DNA of 64,000 nucleotides from Craspedostauros australis (lineage: Eukaryota > Bacillariophyta > Bacillariophyceae > Mastogloiales > Achnanthaceae), in contig JAMXDE010000075.1 of the NCBI GenBank assembly GCA_026770025.1, positions 1 through 64,000 on the forward strand. Direction: 5' to 3'. A model generated the notes under the pieces. It ran no database searches. It was not told the DNA's origin and worked only from the letters and a program-made list of their open reading frames with translations. Below, one piece after another: positions 35,918-46,292 of the stretch; positions within the stretch are counted from its first letter, which is position 1, and each line of letters opens with the position of its first letter. The position numbers and the translations under genes were made by a program.

Positions 35918-36338
35918 AGGAGGCTTCTCTTGTTTTCAACGTAAATCACATATTTTGTTCCTTTCATTTGTTTTTGCAACCCATTGGAGTTATGTGGAAA
36001 TATATATTTCTGTTGGTTTTCGATGGGACATCAATTTCCTGCTACGTTGAAATTGTGACGGGACGCACTTGGAACGACGCAACAACGACAGCAGTCATCG
36101 CACATCACACATCAACAAAACCATTCCTCCATTGTCGTCGATGTGGTTGGAAGCAACACACTCCTGCTCCAACGACTACTCCAACGATCTACTTGTGCCA
36201 AACTCGCTCTAGAATACAAGCCAGGCACTCAACGACTGCGTTGTCCCAATCCACACACGAGCAGAGCAGATCACAGCACATTGCAGTCTCCCGACTTGAA
36301 TGCTCTTTCGTTGCTTCGCCAACCACGGAAGCCTCTCG
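35918..36338. other. Spacer upstream of candidate first exon 1a
   Basis: About 420 bp. No gene is recognised, and the sequence becomes C/A-rich towards 36338, as in other leaders here. Confidence 0.35.
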
Positions 36339-36540
36339 ATGCGTCGGCGCGTTACACCCCCGAAAGGCGGAGCAGAAGATCCCGAAAGCCAGCACGCCGC
36401 TGGAGGCATGTCCTCAGGCTTCAGCTCCAACGTGCCATCCACCATTCCTTCGCCACAGCTGCAATCGGCATTCGGACTGAAGCAGTTCGCCGTGACACTC
36501 ATGGCGGGTTTCCTCATCGGCGGCGTGTTGCTTTGGGCAG
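36339..36540 (+). CDS. Candidate alternative first exon (1a) of the membrane-anchored EEP gene
   Basis: The frame from ATG at 36339 encodes a basic N-terminus (MRRRVTPPKGG), a Ser/Pro linker and one hydrophobic segment (AVTLMAGFLIGGVLLW). It ends ...WA plus one base at a GTAAGT donor (36541). That is phase 1, the same phase as exon 1b at 37255-37429, and it would join the acceptor at 37880 in frame to give ...WAGGANTFLG. An upstream in-frame ATG lies at 36300. It could instead be a relic first exon of another type II membrane protein whose later exons are gone. Transcripts would decide. Confidence 0.45.
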
Positions 36541-37254
36541 GTAAGTTTTGAGGGATTGTCTGTCTGGATTGCAAATGGTGCACGAATCTGTGCCGGCTCA
36601 AGAGCAATAACGACGATGGCGCATCACAGCGCGACCCCATCGTGCAGGCCATCCGTCACGCCGCCACCATCATCACCATCGTCGCTGTGGTTGTCCAAAA
36701 AGAGAACAAGATCAACTTTCGCCAGAAACATTGTGGCAGATTTTTGGTGGGAGTCATTTTGGTGAGAAAAGAGACCCGGAGATGGCGCACACACAAACAC
36801 ACACGTCGCGACAACATCGAATCGACCCAACGGTCACAACATCAAAACTCTCGCGCCATCATTGCCACAAGGCAGACAGCAAGAAAGAACGCGTCGACCC
36901 AACAACAGAGACGCAAGGCGAAACAAGACAGTTGCCAAAGGGGGTCGACTACAATACAACGCGGACATCTGCATCATCGGATTTTAGGAAACGCTTGCAT
37001 TGAAAGGGTATTGACATCGTCAAACCTTGCAACCAAAGTCGATTTGCTTGTCCACAAAGCGCAACAGTCACAAGAAAGGAAACCACGAAATTCGCGGCCG
37101 AAACTCGCATCCACGATCCACCAATCCCGCGCAACAACAACCATTCGCAAACGACGAACCGTTTCTGAGTGATTGCAACGCGCTGAAGCGAACCTACGCA
37201 CGCAGTACCGCCACATCCACATCGTCACAGCAACAGCAACAGCGACGAAAGATC
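36541..37254. other. Intron or leader sequence between candidate exons 1a and 1b
   Basis: About 710 bp without a convincing coding exon. A plus-strand frame at 36642-37172 gives an Arg/Lys/Gln-rich product with no recognisable domain. The CA- and CAACAG-rich end (37200-37250) resembles a 5' leader for exon 1b. Confidence 0.4.
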
Positions 37255-39486
37255 ATGGCATTTGGTCGCCGCACACTCTCAGCGTACCGTGGACGTGCAA
37301 CAAGCGCATTCGTTGGAGCTGCTGCAAATCCCAATCTCCTGCCACGGACGCCCCTGTCCTCATACCGCAACAAGACAGCCATCCTTCTGCTCATCACAGC
37401 CGTCTACACAGCCTTTCTCTATCAACGGGGTACGTAAGGTGCCAAACGAAGCAGCAGCCGTCTCAGTGACGTTGCGAAGGAACGCCACTCAAGGACACTA
37501 CGATGACCCATCGAATGGTGGTGACGACGACGATGACGATGATGACGACCACCACGAGAATGCGAGGGCCGCCGACCGTGGTGGATTTCATCCTTCCAAT
37601 GCGACGAGATGTGACGAAGCCACATCATGGCTCCAAGAGGTTGCGGGTGTGCCAACTGCCTTGACATTGATTCAAGCCCATCATGATGTCCTGTGCTCTG
37701 ACCTTGATGTTGCTTTGCTTTCTTTTCTTCTTGTCTTTCGCACCAATCCTGTCATCCTCCTCCACGTTGCATCCATGAACCATCATCGCGCAATGTGGTG
37801 TGCAATGTGGTGTGCTATGTGATGCGAATTGCGATGACCAATGATCCTGAACTGCACATGATGTACCATACATTGACAGGCGGAGCCAACACCTTTCTCG
37901 GAACGACAACATTCGCAACCATAAAAACCGATTCAATGAGTACCATGGCCGCAGCAAAGCGCCGTTTGACGGTGGCAACATGGAACATCGCTGCCATCAA
38001 CAACAACCCGTTCGAGTACTGGATCACGTACAAGGAAGATCCGGAGTATGAGAAGCTCATGATCGAGGTGGAAAAATTCATCGACAACCCTGGCCAGCAT
38101 GATGTGCCTGTCTCGCAGGTCTTCCAGCAGTCCATGTTCGACGAGCTGGATGCGCGGCTTACGGGCACGGCAGGCTGGAAGTCGGTCAAGAAGTACTGGG
38201 AGGAGGACTTCAAGGACCGCAAGATCATCAGCGGCTTCATGAAGGACAAGATGCTGGGCAGCAAGCGATTGGCATCCATGCCGGATCGTTACACCAACAC
38301 CATCAACGTGGAAAGCGCCGAAGGACAGGTCTTCCGTCCCACCGTCATCAACATGTACGACGGCGACCTCTCCGAACTTGCCGGCTGGTGGTCCGCGTGG
38401 CAAACCTTCCTGTTTGACACCCCGTTGCAAATCAAGGGACCTGACGGTCAGGTGGAGTCGAAGGAGCCGTACAAGATGCTCAAGAAGATCAAGAAGGAGA
38501 AGTACCCGCTCATCACCGAGGAGGAGTCCGCGGATTCGTTGCCGCTGCAGACCATGTGCGGCGCCATCTTCGACGCCATCTTGGTCCACATGATGAACAC
38601 CGTCGCCTCGTCGCCAGAGAGCTGGCAGGGTCTCAAGAAGACCATGGTGGAGAACCTCAACAAGAAGAAGGTCCCGCACACCTTGGACATCCTCAACAAT
38701 GTGTACATGGATTCGGACATCATCACCCTGCAGGAGGTGTCGTCCAGCTTCATCGATCAGGCCAGAGCCAGCAAGATGGGGCAGGACTTCCACATCGTCG
38801 CACCGAAGGACATGGACCCGGTGCGTGATCAGAACTCCGTCGTCTGCCTCAAGAAGTCGGTCTTCCCCAACGGCGCAGAGAGCGAAATCACCGACTTGGT
38901 CCGCAAGTCATTCCCACCTGGCGTCAAGGTCCCCGTTTCGCCGGGCGATATCCTCGCCGTGACGACCAAGAGCATCGATGGCGTCCCATTCGTCGTCGCG
39001 TCGTTCCACGGCGACACCAACGGTCTTGCCACCAAGCCTGTCACGAAGGCCATCGTCGACGCGTTGTCATCGGACGACAACCACCTCAAGTCGCACTCCC
39101 TCATCTTTGGACTGGATGCCAACACGTACGAGAAGGCCATCCCTGACAAGCAGCAGGGCGTGATGGATTTCGGAAAGAGCTACGTCACGCAGGGTCTGAC
39201 GTCGTGCTGGGGCGATGTCCCGGACGCCAAGAATTACACCACGTACAACGCGCGCACGTACCTGCAGCCGCAGCTCAACAAGGCCTGCAAGAGCACCGAG
39301 AAGAGAGAGAAGGGCGATGTCAACCCCAAGGACTTCATCCTGTTCCCCAAGCAGGACTTCAAGGTGGTGCACACCTGGAAGGACAACACGGGCAGCAAGA
39401 AGTACACTGAGGACATGGCGTTCCCCACGCTGGAGTTCCCCAGCGATCACGGTATTCTTGCCACCGTGTTGGAACCCAAGGCGTAA
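37255..39486 (+). CDS. Membrane-anchored endonuclease/exonuclease/phosphatase (EEP) family protein, two exons (593 aa)
   Basis: Exon 1b (37255-37429) encodes MAFGRRTLSAYRG..., a signal anchor (AILLLITAVYTAFLY) and stops at a GTACGT donor. Exon 2 starts at 37880 after TTGACAG, and the joined codon gives ...YQRGGANTFLG in frame. EEP landmarks follow in order: VATWNIA (Asn about 94), IITLQEV (Glu about 344, metal ligand), FHGDTNG, GLDANT (Asp 471/Asn 473) and a final SDHG (Asp 581/His 582). These are the expected catalytic and metal-binding residues of the fold. About 230 residues between TWNI and QEV are an unusually long insertion. The substrate (nucleic acid, inositol phosphate or sphingolipid) cannot be told. 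The catalytic domain would face the lumen or outside. Confidence 0.82.
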
Positions 39487-39816
39487 TGTCGTAGAGTATA
39501 GTCGTTTGCTATAGTCACACAAATACAAACATAGATGCATGCGCATGAATTACGAGAAAAGCAGGGCAGAGTTTGCTTGTGTCCCTTCTCTCACTCTTGT
39601 GTAGGTATTGTGGAACCGCGATTTTGTTCCTTGTTGCCCGCGATTGTGTCTCGACCATGTGCAATTTCTATACTGAAGAACTAATCTGAATCTACTCTAA
39701 CTATTATACTCGTGTGCACGCCCGAGCATGCGACCGTCATTGTCAAGTTTGGCATGCAGACATAAAACACGTGGACTAGCTCCACCGTACTAATACCTGC
39801 TGCTTCACTGAACGCT
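39487..39816. other. Convergent intergenic region
   Basis: About 330 bp between the 3' ends of the EEP gene and the LETM1-like gene. AT-richer 3'-UTR-like sequence with nothing recognisable. Confidence 0.5.
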
Positions 39817-41183
39817 TCAGCTTGTCCGACGTTGCCATGCCGCCCGCAAAGGCGCCAGATGCAACGTGAACAACCGGAATGCTTCGTCGAGCTCCGCTTC
39901 CTGTCGCACGGCGGCAATCGTCTCCAAATGATCCCGCAGCGACTCACGCATGGACGCGTCGATTGGCAACCCACGCATGAGGCAGGCGTCCATGACTTCG
40001 ATGTCCGTCAGGTTATCGTATCCTTCTTGGAGCAAAATCGCGTCATCTTGCGTCACCATCTGCCCCACACGCGCAATGTGCTGTCGCAGATACCACGAAG
40101 GCGAAGATTGATTCAGCGTCGTGCTCATCCAATGTGGCAGGTGTTGGTGAATGCCGATGGACAACGATAAATGGATCTGTTGTGGGAATGCAAGGCGGGG
40201 AATGCAATGTACGCATCATGAAGATGTGAGCAGGCAATGTCGGAGGCGATGAAGACAGTATACAGTTGAAACACAGTTACGCGTTCATCGCTTCACCATC
40301 GCGTGACTGGGTGCGTACATGCACGCGTATACCAGCATCATCTACTCGTAGTCGTACGTACCAAATGATCCCGCGACAGCGCTTGGACCGACCGCACACG
40401 ATCGTGGTCTGCCGATGCTGCAAATACTGTGCGATACAATCGCACCGCATCGTGTGGCGATGACATTGGGATGCACTGCGCCAATCCTTCGTACGATGCC
40501 ATGCGCTGTCGAGATTCCTGCTCGGCGTAGGCTCGAATCTCGAAGTCGTTGTGGAAGTGACGTGTCAGCACTTGCCGTGGACAGAATGCCGCGAGCAGCG
40601 GCGGTATGAAGCCCACGATGGGCGGGATGTACAGCAAGATGAGGGGCAGCATTGCGGAAACGTCGGCACGCAATTGACGTTGCTGTTGGAAGGCACGGCG
40701 TGGTACGCCCGTCTGCGTCCAGGCATTGATGGGCGTGTCGGCAGCATCCTGAATGTGTCGGTACAGCATGCAATCTCGGTACAGTTCTTTGACGCCTTGC
40801 GGGAATGCGCGCATGCGTTGCATGAGGGTGGGCGGGGCTGCGGCGGTGGTGCCGTCATCCTTCTTGTTCGATTTGTCGGGGGTTGCCGATGACGACAATG
40901 ATGCCGATGATGACGACGGTGGTGGCAGAGTGGACTTGAAACGTGCAGGCATCATGACGGCCAATGGTGGTAGTACGGCATTGTTGGAAACCACAAGGTG
41001 GCTGACGCCTCTCCTCGTCGTCCCCGTCGTCGTCAACATTGTCATTGCCATCATTCTATCTCCAACAGCACTGGTCGGACGTCCACCAAGCCTGCTTATC
41101 GCAGTGCCGAATCTCGTGGATTCGTTCGATAGGAGGCGTCCCACATTGCCGCCATTCAAGGCTCTGCCGGATATTCTCAGCAT
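39817..41183 (-). CDS. LETM1-like mitochondrial inner-membrane protein, two exons (393 aa)
   Basis: Exon 1 is 41183-40362 (274 codons, donor GTACGT) and exon 2 is 40176-39817 after ACAACAG; the join is phase 0 (...SRDHL/IHLSL...). The N-terminus is Arg/Ser/Thr-rich without acids, as in a mitochondrial presequence. The conserved part has FPQGVKELYRDC, a Pro-rich hydrophobic segment (LPLILLYIPPIVGFIPP), then FCPRQVLTRHFHND. Exon 2 carries the LETM1-domain helical signature DDAILLQEGYDNLTDIEVMDACLMRGLP. Family members act in mitochondrial K+/H+ or Ca2+ exchange and in ribosome binding at the inner membrane. At this length it resembles the short LETMD1-like members more than full LETM1. No EF hand is seen. 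Confidence 0.8.
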
Positions 41184-42085
41184 CTTGTGAGCGTTTGCAA
41201 TCAGTTGGTCGGGTGCTGGTTGTCGTTATCACGATAGTCGCCGTTGCGGTGATGGCGGCCACGATGATGGAGGATCGGAATGAAGACCGGCTCTCTGTTC
41301 TCTTGTCCAGTTCGGCGTCGTTTGGTTCAGACCGACTTTGTGGTCTCGGGCAATGATGCGAACGCTCTTGTCTTTGCCCACCCTGAATCACCGACTCGAT
41401 CTCTGGACATTCGGAAGATTCATGGAAGGTCTCCGAATCTGTTCCGTCGTTTGCGGCAGCCAACAACGCGGAGAAGAGAAGGTTCGACGTGACACACAGC
41501 CAGTCCGGTCTCCATCATCTCCACATGTGTGCTGTGTTTGGGTTCATCTCTGTGCTGTGTTTGGAACAGCACGACAGTTTGGGTTTTTGCGAGGTCAACA
41601 CAACGCAACTTGGTCATCGCATGGACGTCTCGAAAGGATCCCGACTAATCCACGTCATTCAAATGGCCAAGGTACTTTGTTAGCTTCTCTCGTGTCTCGC
41701 GAAGTGCGCCGACCAACACGAATGAATGGGTGCGCCGTGTGACCAAATGAATGCCATTTTTGATGTTCATTGGCCAAAATCATGTCGCATTGTTCACAAC
41801 TTGTGCTAAGTATGATGTTCAACGGAATTATCTATTTTATTAACACTTGAAGGTGATATTAAAATTTCATTATTGGTCGAGGGACATCAATTGATTTGAA
41901 CCGCAACCACTGTTTTTACGTTGAACAGCGCAACCGATTCACAACGGAGGCGCTGGGCGATGAATTGCTTTTTGAATCTGTGTGGTGTTGCCTCGTTGCG
42001 CTTCACCTTCTTGGTGTCATCATTTGCTTTCTTGGAAGCGTTCCCTTCGTTGTGCCTTGCCGTGTCCATGCCTTCTTGGAGTCAA

Positions 42086-42117
<32 letters not shown>

Positions 42118-42991
42118 TGCAAGAAGATCTTCCTGCGACGAAGGAAAGAAAGAACAAGGCAAGAGGGCATCCCATCTGTGACATCAAAGGATTGGAATGA
42201 CAGGAAGCGATTGAGTTAGAGACAGCAACCGAAGATCAATCCGAACCAAGCCATACAAAGCCATACAAAGCCATACAAATACAACAGCCAACTTGCAAGA
42301 AGGAGCATCAAACGAAGGTCTTTGCAGGTGAGCGCAAATGCAATCACAGCAACGTGTTGCGCCAACGAGAACAGAGAAAAGGCGAACGGCAATGCACGGA
42401 CTGCAACATGTTTGGCCACACGACAAAGGTCTCCGTTGCATCCGAACGGGAGGTCGTGGATTTCTATGGTGTCTTCGCTCGGATTGAAACCATCGTGGAT
42501 CGAGAATGGCGACTCCCCGCAACGCGTGTCAGCTTGTGTGTGTTTTCTTCAGTGAGATCATCGTGTGATGGAATGTAACTGCCACGGCAGCGACAGCGAC
42601 GGCGACAATACACGATCTCACATCCAACACTCTTCTCGTTGCTTTTCCCACACTCTTCGCTAATTCTTCGGATTGGCGTGTTGCTCCACGGCTGGTTCTG
42701 CGACGATTGGCTTCACGCTTCCTATCTGCATTCTTGGATGCATCGTGCACACAGTCAGCCAGTCAATCAATCACTCAGTCAGTTGGTCAAACGAAAGCAA
42801 GTTACTCTCCATTGCACTCTGTTGGGCGATTCAATACTCCATATCATTAGCGAAAGGAGCGAACGAATAAGAAAGAAAGAGAGAGATCACGGTGTGTACA
42901 AAGCAACGAAAGCGGCATCTTGAATTCTGCGGCGAGATCATTGTGGTTGCTATTCACACAAGGTCAATACACCATACTGCACAAAACCGTT

Positions 42992-43026
<35 letters not shown>

Positions 43027-43227
43027 TACGGTGAAAGGAACAGATCAATCATTGGATTATTGCTACCATCTGCGAAGTGCTCATTGTTCTATACCATCCC
43101 CGACATCAACTGCGGATCCCTTTCATTACCGAAGAGCGCAAGTGAAAGAACGCCAAGCATCTCGTGAAGTGAATCGAATTGACGAGCAGCAGCAACCAAC
43201 AACCAACAATAACCGCATCAACTTTCA
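41184..43227. promoter_or_regulatory. Divergent upstream region between the LETM1-like and HMG-box genes
   Basis: About 2 kb with short overlapping frames but no convincing gene. It holds an AATC microsatellite (about 42093-42116), three 10-bp GCCATACAAA repeats (42250-42279) and a (CAG)10 run at 42994-43023 in the probable leader of the HMG gene. Confidence 0.45.
42994..43023 (+). repeat. (CAG)10 microsatellite
   Basis: Ten uninterrupted CAG triplets about 200 bp upstream of the ATG at 43228, probably in the 5' leader. Confidence 0.9.
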
Positions 43228-44502
43228 ATGGCTGTTGAAGTGAGCAGCGCACCAGACAATACAATGCCACCACAGCAGGGAGCAGGTGGATCGCCGACCG
43301 GTGAGCCCCATGCACCGCAATGGGGCGGACCCTTCGCCGGTCGACGTCCTGGAGGCTATCCAGGCGGACCGCCACCACCGGCAGGAGCAGCATACGTTCC
43401 CGGGCATCCGCACGGGCATCCGCACTTTCCACCGGGTTACGGTCACCCACCTCCACATGCTCATGGTCAACCCGGAGCATTCGGTGGTGCCATTCCTCTC
43501 CAGACATCATCATCGCCACATCATCCATACGCGCCGCATGCACCACCACCAGGCGGATCGCCCACGGGACCCAGCCGAGGCAATGGAAACGGAAGTGCGG
43601 GACCTTCCAATCCTGGAGCATCCAATAATTCCAGCCCAACCAGCAACGGATACGGGGGACCGCCGCCACCGTCCTATCCTCCCGCGTACGGATTTGGTGG
43701 TCATGGGGCGCCGCTACCTCCGTATGGATACGGATACGATCACTCCTACCCGCATGGCTCGCCATCCGCCCAGAATCCACAATCCCAACCACCTCCGGGA
43801 CACATGCACCTTCGCAACGCAAACTCACCTTATCGACCCAACGAGGCGATGAGCAGACGCGACTCTTCGGGCAGCGCCAGCGTGAATCCCAGCCCTCCCA
43901 GGGCACAATCCGCATCGCCACGATCATCGCCCAGCACTGTGAATGGCGGCATGCAGGGCATCACGCCGCCTACGAACAAGCTCGTGGCCGATTCCATGGA
44001 GGTGGAACGGCTGCGCGCCAACGCCATGATGGAGCTCAACCCGGAGGATGTGAAACCCATTCGCACGGATTTCCATTTCTTCGTCAGCAACAGGAAGGAT
44101 GAATTCCTCAAGAAGGCCGAGGAGGAAGTGCGGCGGTCCGTGCGCGCTGGACCCAACGACCGCCTGGACCCGTGCCTTGTCAACACCAACCTCAACTCCC
44201 GCCTCATGAAGGCATGGGAGGACGCATCCGAAGACGATCGCAGCAAGTTCATGGACATGGAGGAGCAGGATCGCAAGCGCTTCATGGAGGAAGACGAGAT
44301 CGCCAGTCGCCATTGCGCCACCCTGACGGCGAGAGGCAAGAGCCCGCGATCATCGGAGAAGAAGGGATCGCCGCGGTCGTCGCCACGATCCTCGCCGACG
44401 CGAATGGACGAGGAGCAGGATGACGAGGAGAAGAAGCGCGCCCACGATGAATCGGAAGGGAACCTCGAATCTCCCACGAAGAGAAATCGCAAGGACAAGT
44501 AG
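43228..44502 (+). CDS. HMG-box-like nuclear protein (424 aa)
   Basis: The first 250 residues are low complexity (Pro, Gly, His, Ser, with GGPPPP and HPHGHP tracts). Residues about 260-350 resemble an HMG box: PIRTDFHFFVSNRKDEFLKKA matches helix 1, and LMKAWEDASEDDRSKFMDMEEQDRKRFMEE matches the W-x3-S-x5-F/Y core of helices 2 and 3. About 25 residues (RSVRAGPNDRLDPCLVNTNL) lie between helix 1 and helix 2, longer than in classical boxes. The C-terminus is basic/acidic with SPRSS repeats and a likely nuclear signal (KRNRKDK). DNA binding is inferred. The start is the first ATG in frame after the CAG-rich leader. Confidence 0.7.
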   Translation: MAVEVSSAPDNTMPPQQGAGGSPTGEPHAPQWGGPFAGRRPGGYPGGPPPPAGAAYVPGHPHGHPHFPPGYGHPPPHAHGQPGAFGGAIPLQTSSSPHHPYAPHAPPPGGSPTGPSRGNGNGSAGPSNPGASNNSSPTSNGYGGPPPPSYPPAYGFGGHGAPLPPYGYGYDHSYPHGSPSAQNPQSQPPPGHMHLRNANSPYRPNEAMSRRDSSGSASVNPSPPRAQSASPRSSPSTVNGGMQGITPPTNKLVADSMEVERLRANAMMELNPEDVKPIRTDFHFFVSNRKDEFLKKAEEEVRRSVRAGPNDRLDPCLVNTNLNSRLMKAWEDASEDDRSKFMDMEEQDRKRFMEEDEIASRHCATLTARGKSPRSSEKKGSPRSSPRSSPTRMDEEQDDEEKKRAHDESEGNLESPTKRNRKDK

Positions 44503-44534
44503 GTAAAATGGGGAGCCAATGTTACATTTTACCT
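44501..44534 (+). other. Hairpin overlapping the stop codon of the HMG-like gene
   Basis: AGGTAAAATG at 44501-44510 is exactly complementary to CATTTTACCT at 44525-44534, with a 14-nt loop. The TAG stop (44500-44502) overlaps the stem. It could shape the 3' end of the transcript; no function is established. Confidence 0.6.
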
Positions 44535-44632
44535 AGTTTTGTGACCGTAGCGTGTGATGGCAAATCTTGTCCACACGAATCTTTCTTCTTTGCCACAAAA
44601 AAACGTGGATCGGCGCAAACACAAAACCCACG

Positions 44633-45847
44633 ATGGCGCAATGGCAACGCCCCGCATCCACCTCCCACGCCCACTGGGATTGCTTCTCGGGCGCCGCCGG
44701 CGACATGTTGATGGCATCATGTCTCGATGCCGCCGATGACCCCGATGCCCTGCTGCGTGACATTGCCCATCGGTTGCATCATGGCATGCTGGGGGATGAA
44801 TTCTCCATTGAAACATCGCGTGTTTGGCGTGGCATGGGACGCATCGCGGCAACGCACGTGCAAGTGCATAGCCAGTATCATCATGCACCGGCGCCTGTGC
44901 CAGGCGCGGACAAGGCTGAGACGGAGCATGAACACTCACATGATCATGTACACAAAACCGACACGGAGAAATTGAAACATGATCATTCACATTCTCACGA
45001 AGTGAAGGAACATGATCACAAAGTGAAGGAGCATGACCATTCACATGATCACAAAGAAGAGAAGGGCCATGGCCATGGCCACTCTCATTCGCATGACCAC
45101 AGGCACAAAGAGAAGGAACTTGATAATTCGCATTCACATGACCACTCGCATTCACATGACCACACCGACTCCCACGACCGCGCAAAGAAAGTCGATCACG
45201 CACATGACCATGATCACTCCCATTCGCACGATCATGGCCATTCCCATTCTCACGACCACAGCAACGCCAAAGGTCCATTGCGAAACTTGCCACAGATTCG
45301 CAAGATGTTGGAGGATGCTCCGGAGGAATACATTCCGACATGGGTCAAGGAGAAGGCGATCGCATCCTTCACCGTCCTGGCGCAAGCCGAGGCCAAGACG
45401 CACGGCGCGGCATCCGAGGATGCCGTCCACTTCCATGAGGTTGGCGCCGTGGATTCCATCGTCGACACCGTCGGCACCTTGCTGGCATTGTGGCTGTGGA
45501 ACGTCACCACAGTCACCTGCAGCCGCTTGCCGATCGGAGAAGGCACGGTATGGACGGATCATGGATTGCTGCCTGTACCAGCACCTGCCACGTTGCGATT
45601 GCTGACCGACATGCCCACATGCAGCGGACCGCCCGGTGTGACCGGCGAATTGGTGACGCCGACAGGTGCGGCGTTGTTGAAGACCTTGGTCGCGACGTGT
45701 GCACCGGATGGCAAGATCAAGATCGCGGGACGTCCGCCAGACTTTACGATTCGCAAGATCGGGATTGGTGCAGGCACGAAGGATTTTCACAACCATCCCA
45801 ACGTGCTTCGATTCTGGATCGGGGATAGCATCGTTCCCAAGACGTGA
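44633..45847 (+). CDS. larC: LarC1-type nickel-insertion protein with His-rich loop (404 aa)
   Basis: HWDCFSGAAGDMLMASCLDAA at the N-terminus and the later FHEVGAVDSIVDTVG, LPIGEG, GLLPVPAPATLRLL, GELVTPTGAALL and IGIGAGTKDF motifs identify the LarC/DUF111 family. These proteins insert nickel into the pyridinium pincer cofactor used by lactate racemase-type enzymes. Residues about 97-214 are a metal-binding-type His/Asp loop (HSHDH repeats), longer than in most bacterial proteins. The protein ends at the point where bacterial LarC1 ends, and no LarC2 domain follows. The ATG at 44633 is chosen because it sits next to the conserved HWDCFSG. Bacterial origin by transfer is possible but not shown. 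No intron is seen. Confidence 0.82.
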   Translation: MAQWQRPASTSHAHWDCFSGAAGDMLMASCLDAADDPDALLRDIAHRLHHGMLGDEFSIETSRVWRGMGRIAATHVQVHSQYHHAPAPVPGADKAETEHEHSHDHVHKTDTEKLKHDHSHSHEVKEHDHKVKEHDHSHDHKEEKGHGHGHSHSHDHRHKEKELDNSHSHDHSHSHDHTDSHDRAKKVDHAHDHDHSHSHDHGHSHSHDHSNAKGPLRNLPQIRKMLEDAPEEYIPTWVKEKAIASFTVLAQAEAKTHGAASEDAVHFHEVGAVDSIVDTVGTLLALWLWNVTTVTCSRLPIGEGTVWTDHGLLPVPAPATLRLLTDMPTCSGPPGVTGELVTPTGAALLKTLVATCAPDGKIKIAGRPPDFTIRKIGIGAGTKDFHNHPNVLRFWIGDSIVPKT

Positions 45848-46292
45848 ATCTCGTACGTATATGCCTATGCAATGGCGAACCCACTTGCAGCGACATTGGT
45901 GACGAGACACCGAAGGAATGAGGGAGAGAGATAGACTGTCTGCTGAACTATTCCTGGTAGCGATGACGTTGTTGCTGTTGTTGTTCAACCATATCATGAC
46001 CTGTTGCAAGTGTAATACTACCAGGAGTAGCAACAGTATCTATGAACTCCTTGTTTGTTCTTTCTTATTTATTGCATAGCTCCATGCATATATTATTCAC
46101 TAACAGCGCGCTTGTACGCCACATGTCTTGTTTGACTTTCTAGCGACAGAAGGGAAAGAGCCACGGCCGCACAAGAGTGTGATCGCTCCAACCACCTAGG
46201 CCACCACTGACAGGCCATTCTTTGCTCTCATCGTTGGTTGATCGGTCGGTCGTTCACTTGATTGTAGCTTACGATAGCACAAACATGTCCAC
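45848..46292. other. Convergent intergenic region
   Basis: About 445 bp between the LarC-like gene and the haloperoxidase-like gene. AT-richer, with no gene seen and no LarC2-like frame. Confidence 0.5.

Noticed and set aside
36642-37172. 176-codon plus-strand frame
   Set aside because: Arg/Lys/Gln-rich with no domain, lying between the two candidate first exons of the EEP gene; more likely leader or intron.
37933-38793. 286-codon minus-strand frame
   Set aside because: Antisense shadow of the EEP catalytic exon, which has the recognisable motifs.
41184-43227. Several 60-134-codon frames on both strands
   Set aside because: No recognisable domains, microsatellite-driven composition and mutual overlap; treated as intergenic.
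44529-45341. 270-codon minus-strand frame rich in Cys/Gly/His/Asn
   Set aside because: Antisense of the His-rich loop and N-terminus of the LarC-like gene.
45152-46033. 293-codon minus-strand frame
   Set aside because: Antisense over conserved LarC motifs; no domain of its own.
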